Shown piece after piece: positions 1 to 6,704 of a stretch of 12,634 nucleotides of DNA; the stretch's first letter is position 1; each line of letters begins with the position of its first letter. A model generated the notes under the pieces. It made no database searches, was not told where the DNA came from, and was given only the letters and a program-made list of their open reading frames with translations. Origin of the DNA: Propionibacteriaceae bacterium (GTDB lineage: Bacteria > Actinomycetota > Actinomycetes > Propionibacteriales > Propionibacteriaceae); the NCBI GenBank assembly GCA_030450535.1, contig JAKDIK010000045.1:1-12634 (forward strand). Reading direction: 5' to 3'. A program made the translations under genes and the position numbers.

Positions 1-514
1 TCGGGGTGAGGACGTCGGGCTGGAAGGTGCGCTGGTCGAGGCTGTCGTTGAGACGGACGGTGCGGGACTCCGGGCGGCGGCCGGGGGCGCTGGCGGCCAG
101 GCCAGGGATGTCGACGGTGACGTCGTCGGTGAGGATGGAGCGTTCGACGGGCAGGTCGGAGGTGTTGACGACGTCCATGCTCACGAACCAGTACCGGACG
201 CCGTCCCGGGCCCGGAACACGGGGTCGAGGGAGTTCCCATACCGGACGCGCCGCAACGTGACCTCGAACGGGGCCGCCGCGGCGGCGACGCTGGGCTCGC
301 CGCGCGGGACGGTGTCGACCTCGGTGACGGCAGCGTCCCACCCGCCGAAGAGTCCGATGCCGGCCAGCAGGGCGAACGCGAGGAACAGGCCGATGCGTTG
401 CGGAGTGATGATATCGGAGACCAGGCCGTAGGTTTTCTGGGCGCGCTTCAGCGCGGAGGGTTTCTGCTCCTCGTCGGGGCCTTGGGGTGTCGGCTCGCTC
501 ACCACGCTCGGCAT
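1..514 (-). CDS. Single-pass membrane protein, N-terminal part (3' end beyond the window)
   Basis: An open frame of 171 codons runs off the left edge without a stop. The first 40 or so residues are polar and charged (Pro, Glu, Lys), followed by one hydrophobic segment at about residues 41-59 (IGLFLAFALLAGIGLFGGW). The remainder is a probably beta-rich extracytoplasmic domain that includes VRYWFVSMDVVNTSDLPVE. A short cytoplasmic tail, one helix and an outside domain is a type II topology. The outer part resembles DUF4352-like domains in style (a short beta strand, then a statement about a native function 'with' a value), but I cannot name the family. Two starts are possible: ATG at 514, or GTG at 505, which has AGGA eight bases upstream and may be the real one. 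It is divergent from the DNA glycosylase gene. Coding sense is convincing from codon bias; function is unknown. Confidence 0.75.
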   Translation of the reverse strand, partial: MPSVVSEPTPQGPDEEQKPSALKRAQKTYGLVSDIITPQRIGLFLAFALLAGIGLFGGWDAAVTEVDTVPRGEPSVAAAAAPFEVTLRRVRYGNSLDPVFRARDGVRYWFVSMDVVNTSDLPVERSILTDDVTVDIPGLAASAPGRRPESRTVRLNDSLDQRTFQPDVLTP

Positions 515-564
515 CCTAGCGGGCGTGCGTCCGGGCGGCCGCAGAGCGTGTCGGAGGCCACGCG

Positions 565-570
565 TAGACT
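565..570 (+). promoter_or_regulatory. Possible -10 box for the nei operon
   Basis: TAGACT in the 109-bp gap between the divergent membrane protein gene and nei matches the actinobacterial TAnnnT -10 pattern and leaves a leader of about 47 bases. No convincing -35 is visible at 17-18 bases, so this is tentative. Confidence 0.3.
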
Positions 571-623
571 CGGCGCCCGAGCAGCGTGGATCACCAGAAC
601 TCGACTACCGGAGGAGGACCGCC

Positions 624-1454
624 GTGCCGGAGGGCCACGTCACGCACCGCCTGGCCAGGGCGCTGATGAACGCGTTCGGGGGGCGCCCGGTGTCGGTATC
701 CAGCCCCCAGGGACGGTTCGCGGACGCCGCCGCGCTGCTCGATGGCCACGTGCTCTCGGGCGCCGACTCGGTGGGCAAGAACCTCCTGATCGACTTCGCA
801 CCGGGCACGGTGTGGATCCATCTCGGGCTCATCGGCAAGTTGTGGTTCACCGAGGAATTTCCGCCTCCGAATCCCGCCACGCTGAGGCTGCGCATCACCG
901 ACGGCGTCACGGCGGCCGACCTGCGCGGACCCCAGTGGTGCCGGCTCATCACCCCGGACGAACGCGAGGCCGTCGTGGCGGCGTCCGGACCCGATCCGAT
1001 CCGACCGGACGCCGATCCGGAGCGCGCCTGGAAGGTGGTCCATCGGTCGAGGAAGCCGATCGCGGCCGTCCTGATGGATCAGAAGGCGTTCGCGGGCGTG
1101 GGCAACATCTTCCGCGCCGAGGTGCTGTACCGGCACCGCATCGACCCGTTCCTGCCCGCCGCCGACCTGCCGCGCGCGGTGTTCGATGCGGTGTGGGCCG
1201 ACCTGGTGGTGCTCATGCGCGCGGCGGTCGATGTCGGCCGCATCGACACCGTCGCCGACGAGCACACCCCGGACGCCATGGGTCGCGATCCCCGCGTGGA
1301 CCGGCACGGGGGCGAGGTCTACGTCTACCGCCGGGCCCACCTGCCATGTCACGTGTGCGGCACGCCCGTCTCGACCGCCGATCTGGCCGGGCGTCACCTG
1401 TACTGGTGCCCCGTCTGTCAGGCGCCCGGCTCGCGCGGCGAGGTGGTCGCGTGA
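624..1454 (+). CDS. nei: Fpg/Nei-family DNA glycosylase (Nei1-like endonuclease VIII)
   Basis: Base-excision repair bifunctional glycosylase/AP lyase that removes oxidised bases from DNA in the cytoplasm. The GTG start at 624 is fixed by the family signature: the mature protein must begin with Pro2-Glu3, and the translation begins MPEGH. GGAGGAGG lies six bases upstream. An in-frame ATG 33 codons earlier would bury the catalytic proline. The 276-residue length is normal. Lys52 in SVGKNLL is the conserved beta-hairpin lysine. The helix-two-turn-helix is at about 147-172 (FAGVGNIFRAEVLY, Asn161). The C-terminal zinc finger is C242-x2-C245-x16-C262-x2-C265 with Arg257 in its hairpin. SVSSPQGRF near residue 24 recalls mycobacterial Nei1, from memory of the family. 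The stop overlaps the next gene's start (GTGA), so the two are probably translationally coupled. Exact substrate preference cannot be read from the sequence. Confidence 0.93.
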   Translation: MPEGHVTHRLARALMNAFGGRPVSVSSPQGRFADAAALLDGHVLSGADSVGKNLLIDFAPGTVWIHLGLIGKLWFTEEFPPPNPATLRLRITDGVTAADLRGPQWCRLITPDEREAVVAASGPDPIRPDADPERAWKVVHRSRKPIAAVLMDQKAFAGVGNIFRAEVLYRHRIDPFLPAADLPRAVFDAVWADLVVLMRAAVDVGRIDTVADEHTPDAMGRDPRVDRHGGEVYVYRRAHLPCHVCGTPVSTADLAGRHLYWCPVCQAPGSRGEVVA

Positions 1455-2905
1455 GCTGGCCATTCGCCTGCCAGGTGACCGGCGGCGGCCGCGGCCTACT
1501 GCTGCGGCGGGGGAGCGCCCCGGTTGTCGAATTCGCGTTCGGGCTGCCGGGCGACCCGGTGGCGGGATTCGAGCCGGACGACGAGGAGGTGCGGTTCACC
1601 CGCACGGACGCCTTCGACGCCCGCCTGCGGCACACCCCCGACGACACCGGCTGGACGACCACCGTCACGCTCGACAACACCACCGCCACCGAACAGGCGC
1701 TACCGCCGCTCGGCGTGGCCGTGACACCGGCGTCCGGATGGGCCGCGTGGTCCTGGACGTCCGACACCGAGGGCTTCGTCGTCGTGGCACCGGCCTCCGG
1801 CGGGGAGCCCTGCCTGCTCGTGGGCGTCCGCCGGGGTTTCCTCCGTGCGGCCCAAACCGCGCCGGTGTTCCTCGCGACCGATCGTCGCGGCGACGGACTC
1901 GGGCCGGGTGTGGCGGCGTTCCACCTGGCCCACCCGACCGGAGCGCTGCGCGGCCACGGCCGGCACGCGACGACGCTGGAGTTCTCGGCCATCGCGGAGC
2001 CGGACGCCGCGGCGAGCGCGCTGCCGGCGTGGCTGCCGAACCTCGTCGTGCGTCCGGGGGATGAGTTGCTGTTGCAGACGCCCGACCTCGGCCTCACGCC
2101 CGGTCCCGGCGTCGAGCTGACCACGCTGGGCACCGACGCGCTGCTCACGGCCGAGCCGGGACATCGGGAGGTCACGGTGCATGGCGTGCGGGGCGTCCAG
2201 CGGCTCCGGGTGTCGTTCACGCCGGACGTCCCCGCCCTGGTGGCCGACCTGGTCGCCGATATCACCGGACGCCGGCCCTCGGCCTGCGCCCCCGCGAGCG
2301 CCGCCGTGGTCGCCGGGGCGCTGGCACGCCGCTGGACGACCGACCCCGAGCGGACGTTGGACTGGCTCGAGCGCGAGGACTGGCTGGCACGCGAGGGCGT
2401 GTTCGGGCCGGCGATCGCCGGCGTGATCGCGAACGAGACGCGGGACGCGGCGCTGCTGGAGGCAGCCTGCGAGGTCGTGACGGCGCTGCCCTACCAGCCC
2501 GGGCTGGCCGTGGTCGGCACCCGGCTGTGGCTGGGGACGATGCGGGCCGGGCTGCCGCCGTTCGACCTGGTGGCCGTCTTCGAGCGGGCCGCCGACGATG
2601 CGCTGTCGGGACTCGAGAACGCCGTGCTGCGCAACCTCGCCGAGGCGCAGTGGGCTCCGGTGGCCGCCGGCTTTGTCAACCGCTTGGGCGGGGCGCTCCC
2701 CGGCCAGCCGGTGGGGCTGCCCGAGGCGGACGCCGGCCTGGCCGTCGCGCTGCTGCGGATGGTGCCGGAGCACTGGGCGATCCGCGAGGCCGCGACGGGG
2801 GCGTCCGAGAAGGCCGCGAGTCTGCTGCTGGCCGACCACGCCGACCGCCTCCACCCCACCCACGACGGCCTCGCGTGGCTGCTGATGGGCGAGATCGGGG
2901 CCTGA
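1451..2905 (+). CDS. Conserved-looking protein of unknown function, 484 aa, co-transcribed with nei
   Basis: I do not recognise this protein. The start is taken as GTG at 1451, which overlaps the nei stop as GTGA; the frame is open much further upstream, but that stretch antiparallels nei and its codons look non-coding. There is no signal peptide or membrane helix. Residues 1 to about 270 look beta-rich, with alternating hydrophobic strands and many Asp/Gly/Thr turns (VVEFAFGLPGDPVAGFEPDD, WTTTVTLDNTT). Residues from about 275 to the end look all-helical and Ala/Leu-rich (EAACEVVTALPYQ, ASEKAASLLLADHADRL). A beta-sandwich followed by a helical domain occurs in some carbohydrate-active proteins, but no catalytic motif is visible, so this is only an analogy. 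The tight coupling to nei suggests co-expression with DNA repair. Confidence 0.8.
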   Translation: MSWPFACQVTGGGRGLLLRRGSAPVVEFAFGLPGDPVAGFEPDDEEVRFTRTDAFDARLRHTPDDTGWTTTVTLDNTTATEQALPPLGVAVTPASGWAAWSWTSDTEGFVVVAPASGGEPCLLVGVRRGFLRAAQTAPVFLATDRRGDGLGPGVAAFHLAHPTGALRGHGRHATTLEFSAIAEPDAAASALPAWLPNLVVRPGDELLLQTPDLGLTPGPGVELTTLGTDALLTAEPGHREVTVHGVRGVQRLRVSFTPDVPALVADLVADITGRRPSACAPASAAVVAGALARRWTTDPERTLDWLEREDWLAREGVFGPAIAGVIANETRDAALLEAACEVVTALPYQPGLAVVGTRLWLGTMRAGLPPFDLVAVFERAADDALSGLENAVLRNLAEAQWAPVAAGFVNRLGGALPGQPVGLPEADAGLAVALLRMVPEHWAIREAATGASEKAASLLLADHADRLHPTHDGLAWLLMGEIGA

Positions 2906-2914
2906 TCCCCGATC
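2893..2914 (+). terminator. Hairpin at the end of the nei operon
   Basis: A perfect 8-bp inverted repeat, GATCGGGG / CCCCGATC, with a 6-base loop, overlaps the stop codon of the 484-residue gene. There is no T-run, which is common for actinobacterial terminators. A second GC-rich palindrome pair (GCCGGC twice) follows at about 2922-2939. Confidence 0.5.
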
Positions 2915-2939
2915 GCGGTGCCGGCGTCGGCGGCCGGCG

Positions 2940-2969
2940 TTCGGCCCCGTGGAATGGGTGGGGTAGGCT
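2940..2969 (+). promoter_or_regulatory. Probable promoter of the tRNA-Pro gene
   Basis: TTCGGC (2940-2945), an 18-base spacer and TAGGCT (2964-2969) lie 13 bases before the first tRNA base. The spacing fits a sigma-70-type promoter; the hexamers are only partly consensus. Confidence 0.4.
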
Positions 2970-2982
2970 CGTTCCTCGATAC

Positions 2983-3055
2983 CGGGGCGTAGCGTAGTGG
3001 CTAGCGCGCCTGCTTTGGGAGCAGGAGATCGCAGGTTCGAGTCCTGTCGCCCCGA
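2983..3055 (+). tRNA. tRNA-Pro (anticodon UGG)
   Basis: A full cloverleaf can be drawn. The acceptor stem CGGGGCG (2983-2989) pairs with CGCCCCG (3048-3054), with discriminator A at 3055. The D arm is at about 2992-3007. The anticodon stem CCTGC/GCAGG (3009-3013, 3021-3025) encloses the loop TTTGGGA, giving anticodon TGG at 3016-3018. The T loop TTCGAGT follows a GCAGG stem. No CCA is encoded; the next bases are CCG. Length is 73 nt. The accessory genes begin immediately downstream, which is typical of a tRNA used as an integration site. Confidence 0.96.
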
Positions 3056-3161
3056 CCGGTGAAACGCGTAGTCAGCGCATGATTGGTTCGACGATTCAGG
3101 GCCTTCGTGTCCCTATCGTGCCCTATGCCTCCCGCTCGATGACCGAGAGGAAGTACCCACC

Positions 3162-3485
3162 ATGACCACCACCGACACCCAGCCTCGCCCGCTCGCCTGC
3201 CCAGTGTGGTGCGACGGCACCCAGCACAATCCCCAGTGGCACGACGGGGCGCTCCGCGTTGACCACGGGCGCGACTTCGGCTCAACTCCCGATTGGGCGG
3301 TGAGCGTGGGCCAGGAGGCCGCTTTCGTCCCCGACGGCAACGGCCTGTCCCTCGCGCCCGGTTCCGGCCCTGCCGTGCTGAGCGAGGCCGACGCGGGCTC
3401 GGACGGCATGACGGCGGCCGAGGCACGCCGGCTCGCCCGAGCGCTCATGGACGCCGCGGGGTCACAGTGCGGGACCGCGCGATGA
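3162..3485 (+). CDS. DUF6907-type small protein (first of a tandem pair)
   Basis: A 107-residue cytoplasmic protein. The N-terminus carries CPVWC (Cys13, Cys17) followed by a His at 22, and the C-terminus carries MTAAEARRLARALMDAA, an amphipathic helix. This CPxWCxxxH ... LTxxxARxLAxAL layout is that of DUF6907 proteins, which I recall as common in actinobacterial phages and integrative elements; their function is unknown, and the Cys/His cluster suggests metal binding (inference). The ATG at 3162 is preceded by GAGAGGAAG. The stop overlaps the start of the next gene as ATGA, so the pair is coupled. A 16-base stretch near its 3' end (3444-3459) is repeated exactly in the second gene (3735-3750), which supports duplication. 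Confidence 0.75.
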   Translation: MTTTDTQPRPLACPVWCDGTQHNPQWHDGALRVDHGRDFGSTPDWAVSVGQEAAFVPDGNGLSLAPGSGPAVLSEADAGSDGMTAAEARRLARALMDAAGSQCGTAR

Positions 3486-3776
3486 GTGCGGAGATGGTCA
3501 GGATGCCCGTCTGCCCCTCGTGGTGCAGGGAGGTTCACAAGCGGGGCGGCGATTCGCCCACCCTTGGTACGTTCCTCCATATGAGGACGAGCGCTCTGGA
3601 GGCTGTCGAACTCGTTGAGGTGGAGCAGGTGGAGTTTGTCGAGTCTGGTCGTAGGGAGGCCGCCATAGTGTTCCTCGGCGCGCACGGCGATGGGGGAACT
3701 GACGGCAGCTCAGGCGCGTGAGCTTGCGCAAGCTCTCATGGACGCCGCGGCGCTGGTCGAGGCGGACGCCCGCTGA
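3482..3776 (+). pseudogene. Second DUF6907-type gene, broken by a +1 frameshift in a run of five G
   Basis: The first frame starts at ATG 3482 with CPSWC (Cys11, Cys15) and His19, and reads through to GAHGDGGT before ending in a non-family tail at 3721. The missing conserved C-terminal helix, GELTAAQARELAQALMDAA, is found in the next frame and ends at the TGA at 3774-3776. The two frames meet at GGGGG (3692-3696); reading four G instead of five joins them perfectly. With that correction the protein would be about 97 residues and closely parallel to its upstream neighbour. This may be a real mutation, a homopolymer sequencing error or slippage; the sequence alone cannot decide. It is coupled to the upstream gene through ATGA. 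Confidence 0.7.
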
Positions 3777-3789
3777 CGAGGTCGCTCGC

Positions 3790-3820
3790 ACGCCCCCGGC
3801 CCCATGCGGGTCGGGGGCGT
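3790..3820 (+). terminator. Strong hairpin after the DUF6907 pair
   Basis: Bases 3790-3802 pair with 3808-3820 in a 13-bp stem with one G-T pair, around the loop CATGC. It lies 14 bases after the stop codon of the second DUF6907 gene. It lacks a T-run but is the strongest simple stem-loop I found in the window. Confidence 0.6.
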
Positions 3821-3824
3821 CTGT

Positions 3825-4259
3825 GCGTCCGTGCGGGCCGCGCGTTGACGTCTTCCCGTTGAGACCGCCCCCAGGGGTGGTGAATCTGACTCACACCCTT
3901 GCGGACCTTCCCGGCAGGGGTGTCCAAGCTGGACACCTTGGGTGCCGACGGCGCGGGCGATGTGAAGGGCGGCGCGGCCGGGGCAGGGATCACCTGCGGC
4001 TCGGGGGCAGGTGGTACATCGGGTACCACCTGCCGGTCGAGCACCACCGTCTCGTGGTTCACCCCCGCGGTCGGTGTGATTGCCCGGGTGCTCATCCCTG
4101 TGCGGACAGCATCGCCACCAGCTGACGGCGCACCTAAGCGGCCAGCCCCTCGGACGGCCGCAACTCAACCGCGGCGTACTCGGCCCACGATGAGTAGCTC
4201 AGCGCCAGAACGGCGCGCCGCGGATACGCCTCGGTGAATCCCGCTCGGGGTGCTGTCAG
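3825..4259 (-). pseudogene. Decayed HTH regulator gene of mobile-element type (N-terminus lost, nonsense codon, frameshift)
   Basis: On the minus strand, bases 4259 to 4137 read an open stretch with AVLALSYSSWAEYAAVEL, the motif found before the HTH in many actinobacterial phage and integrative-element regulators (family memory). A TAG at 4136-4134 interrupts it. The same frame then resumes with VRRQLVAMLSAQG, and one base later a different frame continues with MSTRAITPTAGVNHETVVLD followed by a Pro/Ala-rich linker. In intact relatives these blocks are contiguous (...RRxLVAxLSAxGMSTRAIAxxxGVSxxTV...). So the gene carries one nonsense codon, one single-base frameshift near 4096, and no start codon. 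The last frame stays open to 3736 but loses coding character around 3850. The remnant lies in the same frame as, and directly after, the stop of the upstream lipoprotein gene. Confidence 0.65.
4006..4034. repeat. Perfect 12-bp inverted repeat with 5-base centre
   Basis: GGCAGGTGGTAC (4006-4017) is followed by five bases and then its exact reverse complement (4023-4034). It lies inside the decayed HTH gene. A shorter perfect one, GGTGTCCA/TGGACACC, is at 3919-3937. They could be operators or simply hairpin-prone sequence. Confidence 0.5.
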
Positions 4260-4799
4260 TCAGCCCAGGGTCCAGGAGACGCGGCCGGATTGGCTCGCGT
4301 AGGCGATGCGGGTGATTTCCTCGCCGGCGTTATTGGTGAAGACGAGCCAACCCTTTACGCAGGTACCGCGGCGGTCCTGGGTGTCGTCGTCCCACGGGTA
4401 CTCGGGCTTGGGATCGTCGCCGTATCGGTCGTTTGCCACTGGGTATTGCTCGCCGTCCGGCCCGACTGCGGTCCAGGGCTCCCAACTGAGGCCGACGGGT
4501 TGGCTTCCGCCGTCCGCGACGCAGGTCTTGACGAGGACGGCGAGGGGTGTGGTGTCGTCGGGCCGTGTGATGGTCTTGGTTTCGAGCAGTTGGATCGTGG
4601 TGCCATTCGCGGTCGTGAAGGTGTCTCCCACGTTCAAGACGGCCGGCTTGGTGGGCGTGGGAGTCGGGGTGGGAGTCGGCGCTGATGTGATGGGGCTCGC
4701 CGTGGGTGTCGCCGGTGTCTGCACGGTCGTGGCGGGGGCGCTGCACCCGGCCAGCAGTACGGCGAGGGTTGCGGCTGCAAGTCGGGCGCGTTGAGTCAT
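4260..4799 (-). CDS. Secreted lipoprotein with a DUF4352-like domain
   Basis: A 179-residue protein with a textbook lipoprotein signal: MTQRAR, a hydrophobic stretch (LAAATLAVLLAG) and the lipobox LAGC with Cys19 as lipidation site. A Thr/Pro-rich linker (PTPTPTPTK, about residues 25-52) follows, then a beta-rich domain from about 55 (VGDTFTTANGTTIQLLETK) ending in WLVFTNN..., the kind of fold seen in DUF4352-like surface proteins. Two cysteines in this domain (VKTC..., RGTCVKG) could form a disulfide outside the cell. The ATG at 4799 has GGGAGA eight bases upstream. Lipobox and linker are clear; the cargo or partner is unknown. It stands between two decayed mobile-element genes, so it is likely an accessory cargo gene. 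Confidence 0.85.
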   Translation of the reverse strand: MTQRARLAAATLAVLLAGCSAPATTVQTPATPTASPITSAPTPTPTPTPTKPAVLNVGDTFTTANGTTIQLLETKTITRPDDTTPLAVLVKTCVADGGSQPVGLSWEPWTAVGPDGEQYPVANDRYGDDPKPEYPWDDDTQDRRGTCVKGWLVFTNNAGEEITRIAYASQSGRVSWTLG

Positions 4800-4839
4800 G
4801 CGGGGATTCTCCCGCTATTGCGCCGGCGCGCCAACCCCC

Positions 4840-5166
4840 CTTCGGCTTGACGCGCAGGAGATGGTCCGGCGCGCCGAGCGTGGCGTGGGTCAGGCGATCC
4901 GCAAGGGCCAGGCCGACGGGGTCATCGTGGGGACGAGACACGGACTCGGCGGACCCGCATCGGACTACCGGCGCGGCGACCAAGTCGTCCGCGTATATCG
5001 CGGTGTTCGCCAACACCGCGATATCCAGCCCATCGGACTACCCACCCAAGGGGGAGTTGACGCGCAGCATCTACCAGATGACCGACAACGTGACTGCCGA
5101 GCAGTTCGACGACGCGCTTGACGCCGCGAAGGACGAGGGCAACCTGTCCCGCGCGAACGTCGTCCC
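4840..5166 (+). pseudogene. Decayed actinobacterial mobile-element protein, frameshifted and 3'-truncated
   Basis: In one frame, bases about 4840-4975 read LDAQEMVRRAERGVGQAIRK and on to DYRR. In the next frame, bases about 4980-5163 read SDYPPKGELTRSIYQMTDNV, then EQFDDALDAAKDEGNLSRANVV. In intact relatives the two segments form one N-terminal region, and NLSRANVV is followed by RKI/RKV and a long C-terminal part with an HTH. I know these from actinobacterial prophages and integrative elements; no accepted function comes to mind. Here a one-base frameshift separates the halves and the homology stops exactly after NLSRANVV, where the promoter region of the AbiE-like gene begins. An ATG at 4798 is in frame, but it antiparallels the lipoprotein start and looks fortuitous. 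Confidence 0.65.
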
Positions 5167-5186
5167 TGCCACGGCGCCTCTGCAAC

Positions 5187-5207
5187 TGTATCGAAATGAG
5201 ATACAAT
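5187..5207 (+). promoter_or_regulatory. Promoter with overlapping inverted-repeat operator for the AbiE fusion gene
   Basis: TGTATC (5187-5192) and GATACA (5200-5205) form a perfect 6-bp inverted repeat with a 7-base centre. Its right arm overlaps TACAAT (5202-5207), a good -10 hexamer. The GTG at 5214 starts seven bases after the -10, where transcription would begin, so the mRNA is probably leaderless. A -35 box is weak (CTGCAA at 5180-5185). AbiEi antitoxins are known to repress their own promoters by binding inverted repeats, so autoregulation is a reasonable inference. Confidence 0.5.
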
Positions 5208-5213
5208 CGCAGC

Positions 5214-6665
5214 GTGGAAAGGCGCCTGGTGGTGGAGTTGTTGGCCGGGATTGCGGCCGGGCAGTGGGGGATGTTCACCACGGCTCAGGCTGGTGCGGTA
5301 GGGGTGTCCAGGTTGGAGGTGGCCCGGTTGGTCGAGGCGGGCCTGGTTCGGCGAGTCCGGCAAGGAGTGCACGTAATGCCCGGCGTGCCGTCGGACGCGT
5401 TCGAAGAGGTGCGGGCGGAGTGGCTGGCCACCGATCCCACCCGGACGGCGGGGGAGCGGCGATCGGGTGCTGACTCGGTGGTGGTTTCGGACGAGACCGC
5501 AGCTGCGATCCACGGGATCGGGGACCTGTCTGCCGGCGGGGTGCACCTGACCGCGTCCCGCCGGTTGCAGACCCGGCAGGTGGGGGTGTCGGTCCACCAG
5601 AGGACGCTGGCGGCCAAGGAGTACCAGTGGATCGACGGGTTGCCGGTCACCACCCCGCGGCGGACCCTGGAGGACTTGGCCTCCTCGGGACGCTGGGAGC
5701 ACAGCCAGTTGCGCGACCTGACGATGGATGCAATCGGCCGGGGGCTGGTTGCGCGCCCCGATGTGGCCCGGTCGCCGGTCCTTGGCCGCGCGTTGCCCGA
5801 ACTGGCGCCGCCCGTGAGCCATGCCAGCCTGCGGCAACGGTTGGCCAACGACGCCCGGGAGCGCGGGGCGGACCCGCGCGCCACATACAACACGTTCTTC
5901 CGGATGCTGTTCCTGGCCGGGTTGGCCGGCCACGACTCGTGGGTGCTGAAGGGTGGCACCAACCTGTTGTGCCGGCTGGAGCATTCGCGGAGCACCTTGG
6001 ACCTCGACCTGTTCCGCCTGGGTGACCGCAGTCCCACGTTCGCCGCCGGCGTCCTGCACGAGCAGATGGACGGTCACACCGCTGGCAGGTACACGTTCCG
6101 GGTGGGGGACTCCACGCTCGGGGACGGCGAGGACATCGAGGTGGCCCGGGTGAAGGTGACGGTGTTCGATGGCACGACCGCCGTCGAGTCCTTCAACATC
6201 GACCTCTCGGGTGACATCATCCTCAACGCAGAGCCAGACGAGGTCGAGGTGCCTCGCGGGGACTTCGCGGTGTTGCCCGGCTATCCGGCGACGATCCCGG
6301 CGCGGCTGTATGCGGTCGAGAACCAGATGGCCGACAAGCTGTGCGCCCTGTACGCCAGCTACGGAAGTGGCCCGTCGACCCGGTACCGCGACCTGTATGA
6401 CCTGGCCATGATGGTCGACCAGCTCTCGTTCGACCGGGCGGCTCTCGCTGCGGCAGTCGGCGTCCAGCAGCGGGTGCGTCGGATGATCGTGCCTGCCACC
6501 CTGGACGAGCCGGCCCCGGGGTGGTCGGCCGCTTTCGACAAGCAGCTCGGCCGGACGCCCGGCGCGCGCACGCCGTTCACCAGCTACGTGGCCGCGATGG
6601 CCGTGGTGCGGGACGCCTTGAGGTCGGCCCTGCCTGGCGGCGATGACGCCGCACCTCCTCGGTGA
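5214..6665 (+). CDS. AbiEi-AbiEii fusion: antitoxin-like winged HTH joined to nucleotidyltransferase toxin
   Basis: One open frame of 483 residues holds both halves of a type IV toxin-antitoxin/abortive-infection system that is normally two genes. Residues about 1-60 are an AbiEi-type winged HTH (QWGMFTTAQAGAVGVSRLEV, then LVEAGLVRRVRQGVHVMPG). Residues about 85-195 are the AbiEi C-terminal region (VVVSDETAAAIHGIGDL; VTTPRRTLEDLA). From about 203 the AbiEii/MNT nucleotidyltransferase begins: GGT at 247-249, Asp263-x-Asp265 (LDLDLFR), Asp330 in NIDL, Glu369 and Lys375 in ENQMADKLCALY, and RYRDLYDL. All catalytic motifs look intact. GTG 5214 is chosen because it sits at a likely leaderless start; ATG 5196 is the alternative but lies inside the promoter. 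A GTG at 5814 in the linker could give a free toxin domain but has no ribosome binding site. AbiEii toxins transfer nucleotides, in known cases to tRNA acceptor ends. Confidence 0.88.
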   Translation: MERRLVVELLAGIAAGQWGMFTTAQAGAVGVSRLEVARLVEAGLVRRVRQGVHVMPGVPSDAFEEVRAEWLATDPTRTAGERRSGADSVVVSDETAAAIHGIGDLSAGGVHLTASRRLQTRQVGVSVHQRTLAAKEYQWIDGLPVTTPRRTLEDLASSGRWEHSQLRDLTMDAIGRGLVARPDVARSPVLGRALPELAPPVSHASLRQRLANDARERGADPRATYNTFFRMLFLAGLAGHDSWVLKGGTNLLCRLEHSRSTLDLDLFRLGDRSPTFAAGVLHEQMDGHTAGRYTFRVGDSTLGDGEDIEVARVKVTVFDGTTAVESFNIDLSGDIILNAEPDEVEVPRGDFAVLPGYPATIPARLYAVENQMADKLCALYASYGSGPSTRYRDLYDLAMMVDQLSFDRAALAAAVGVQQRVRRMIVPATLDEPAPGWSAAFDKQLGRTPGARTPFTSYVAAMAVVRDALRSALPGGDDAAPPR

Positions 6666-6704
6666 CCCCCCGGCTCCGGGAGCTTGTCTTGTTGATGCTG
6701 GGCC

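Noticed and set aside
398..1450. A 351-codon N-terminal extension of the 484-residue protein
   Set aside because: It overlaps the Nei gene in another frame and is Arg/Pro-rich noise; the GTGA overlap gives a natural start.
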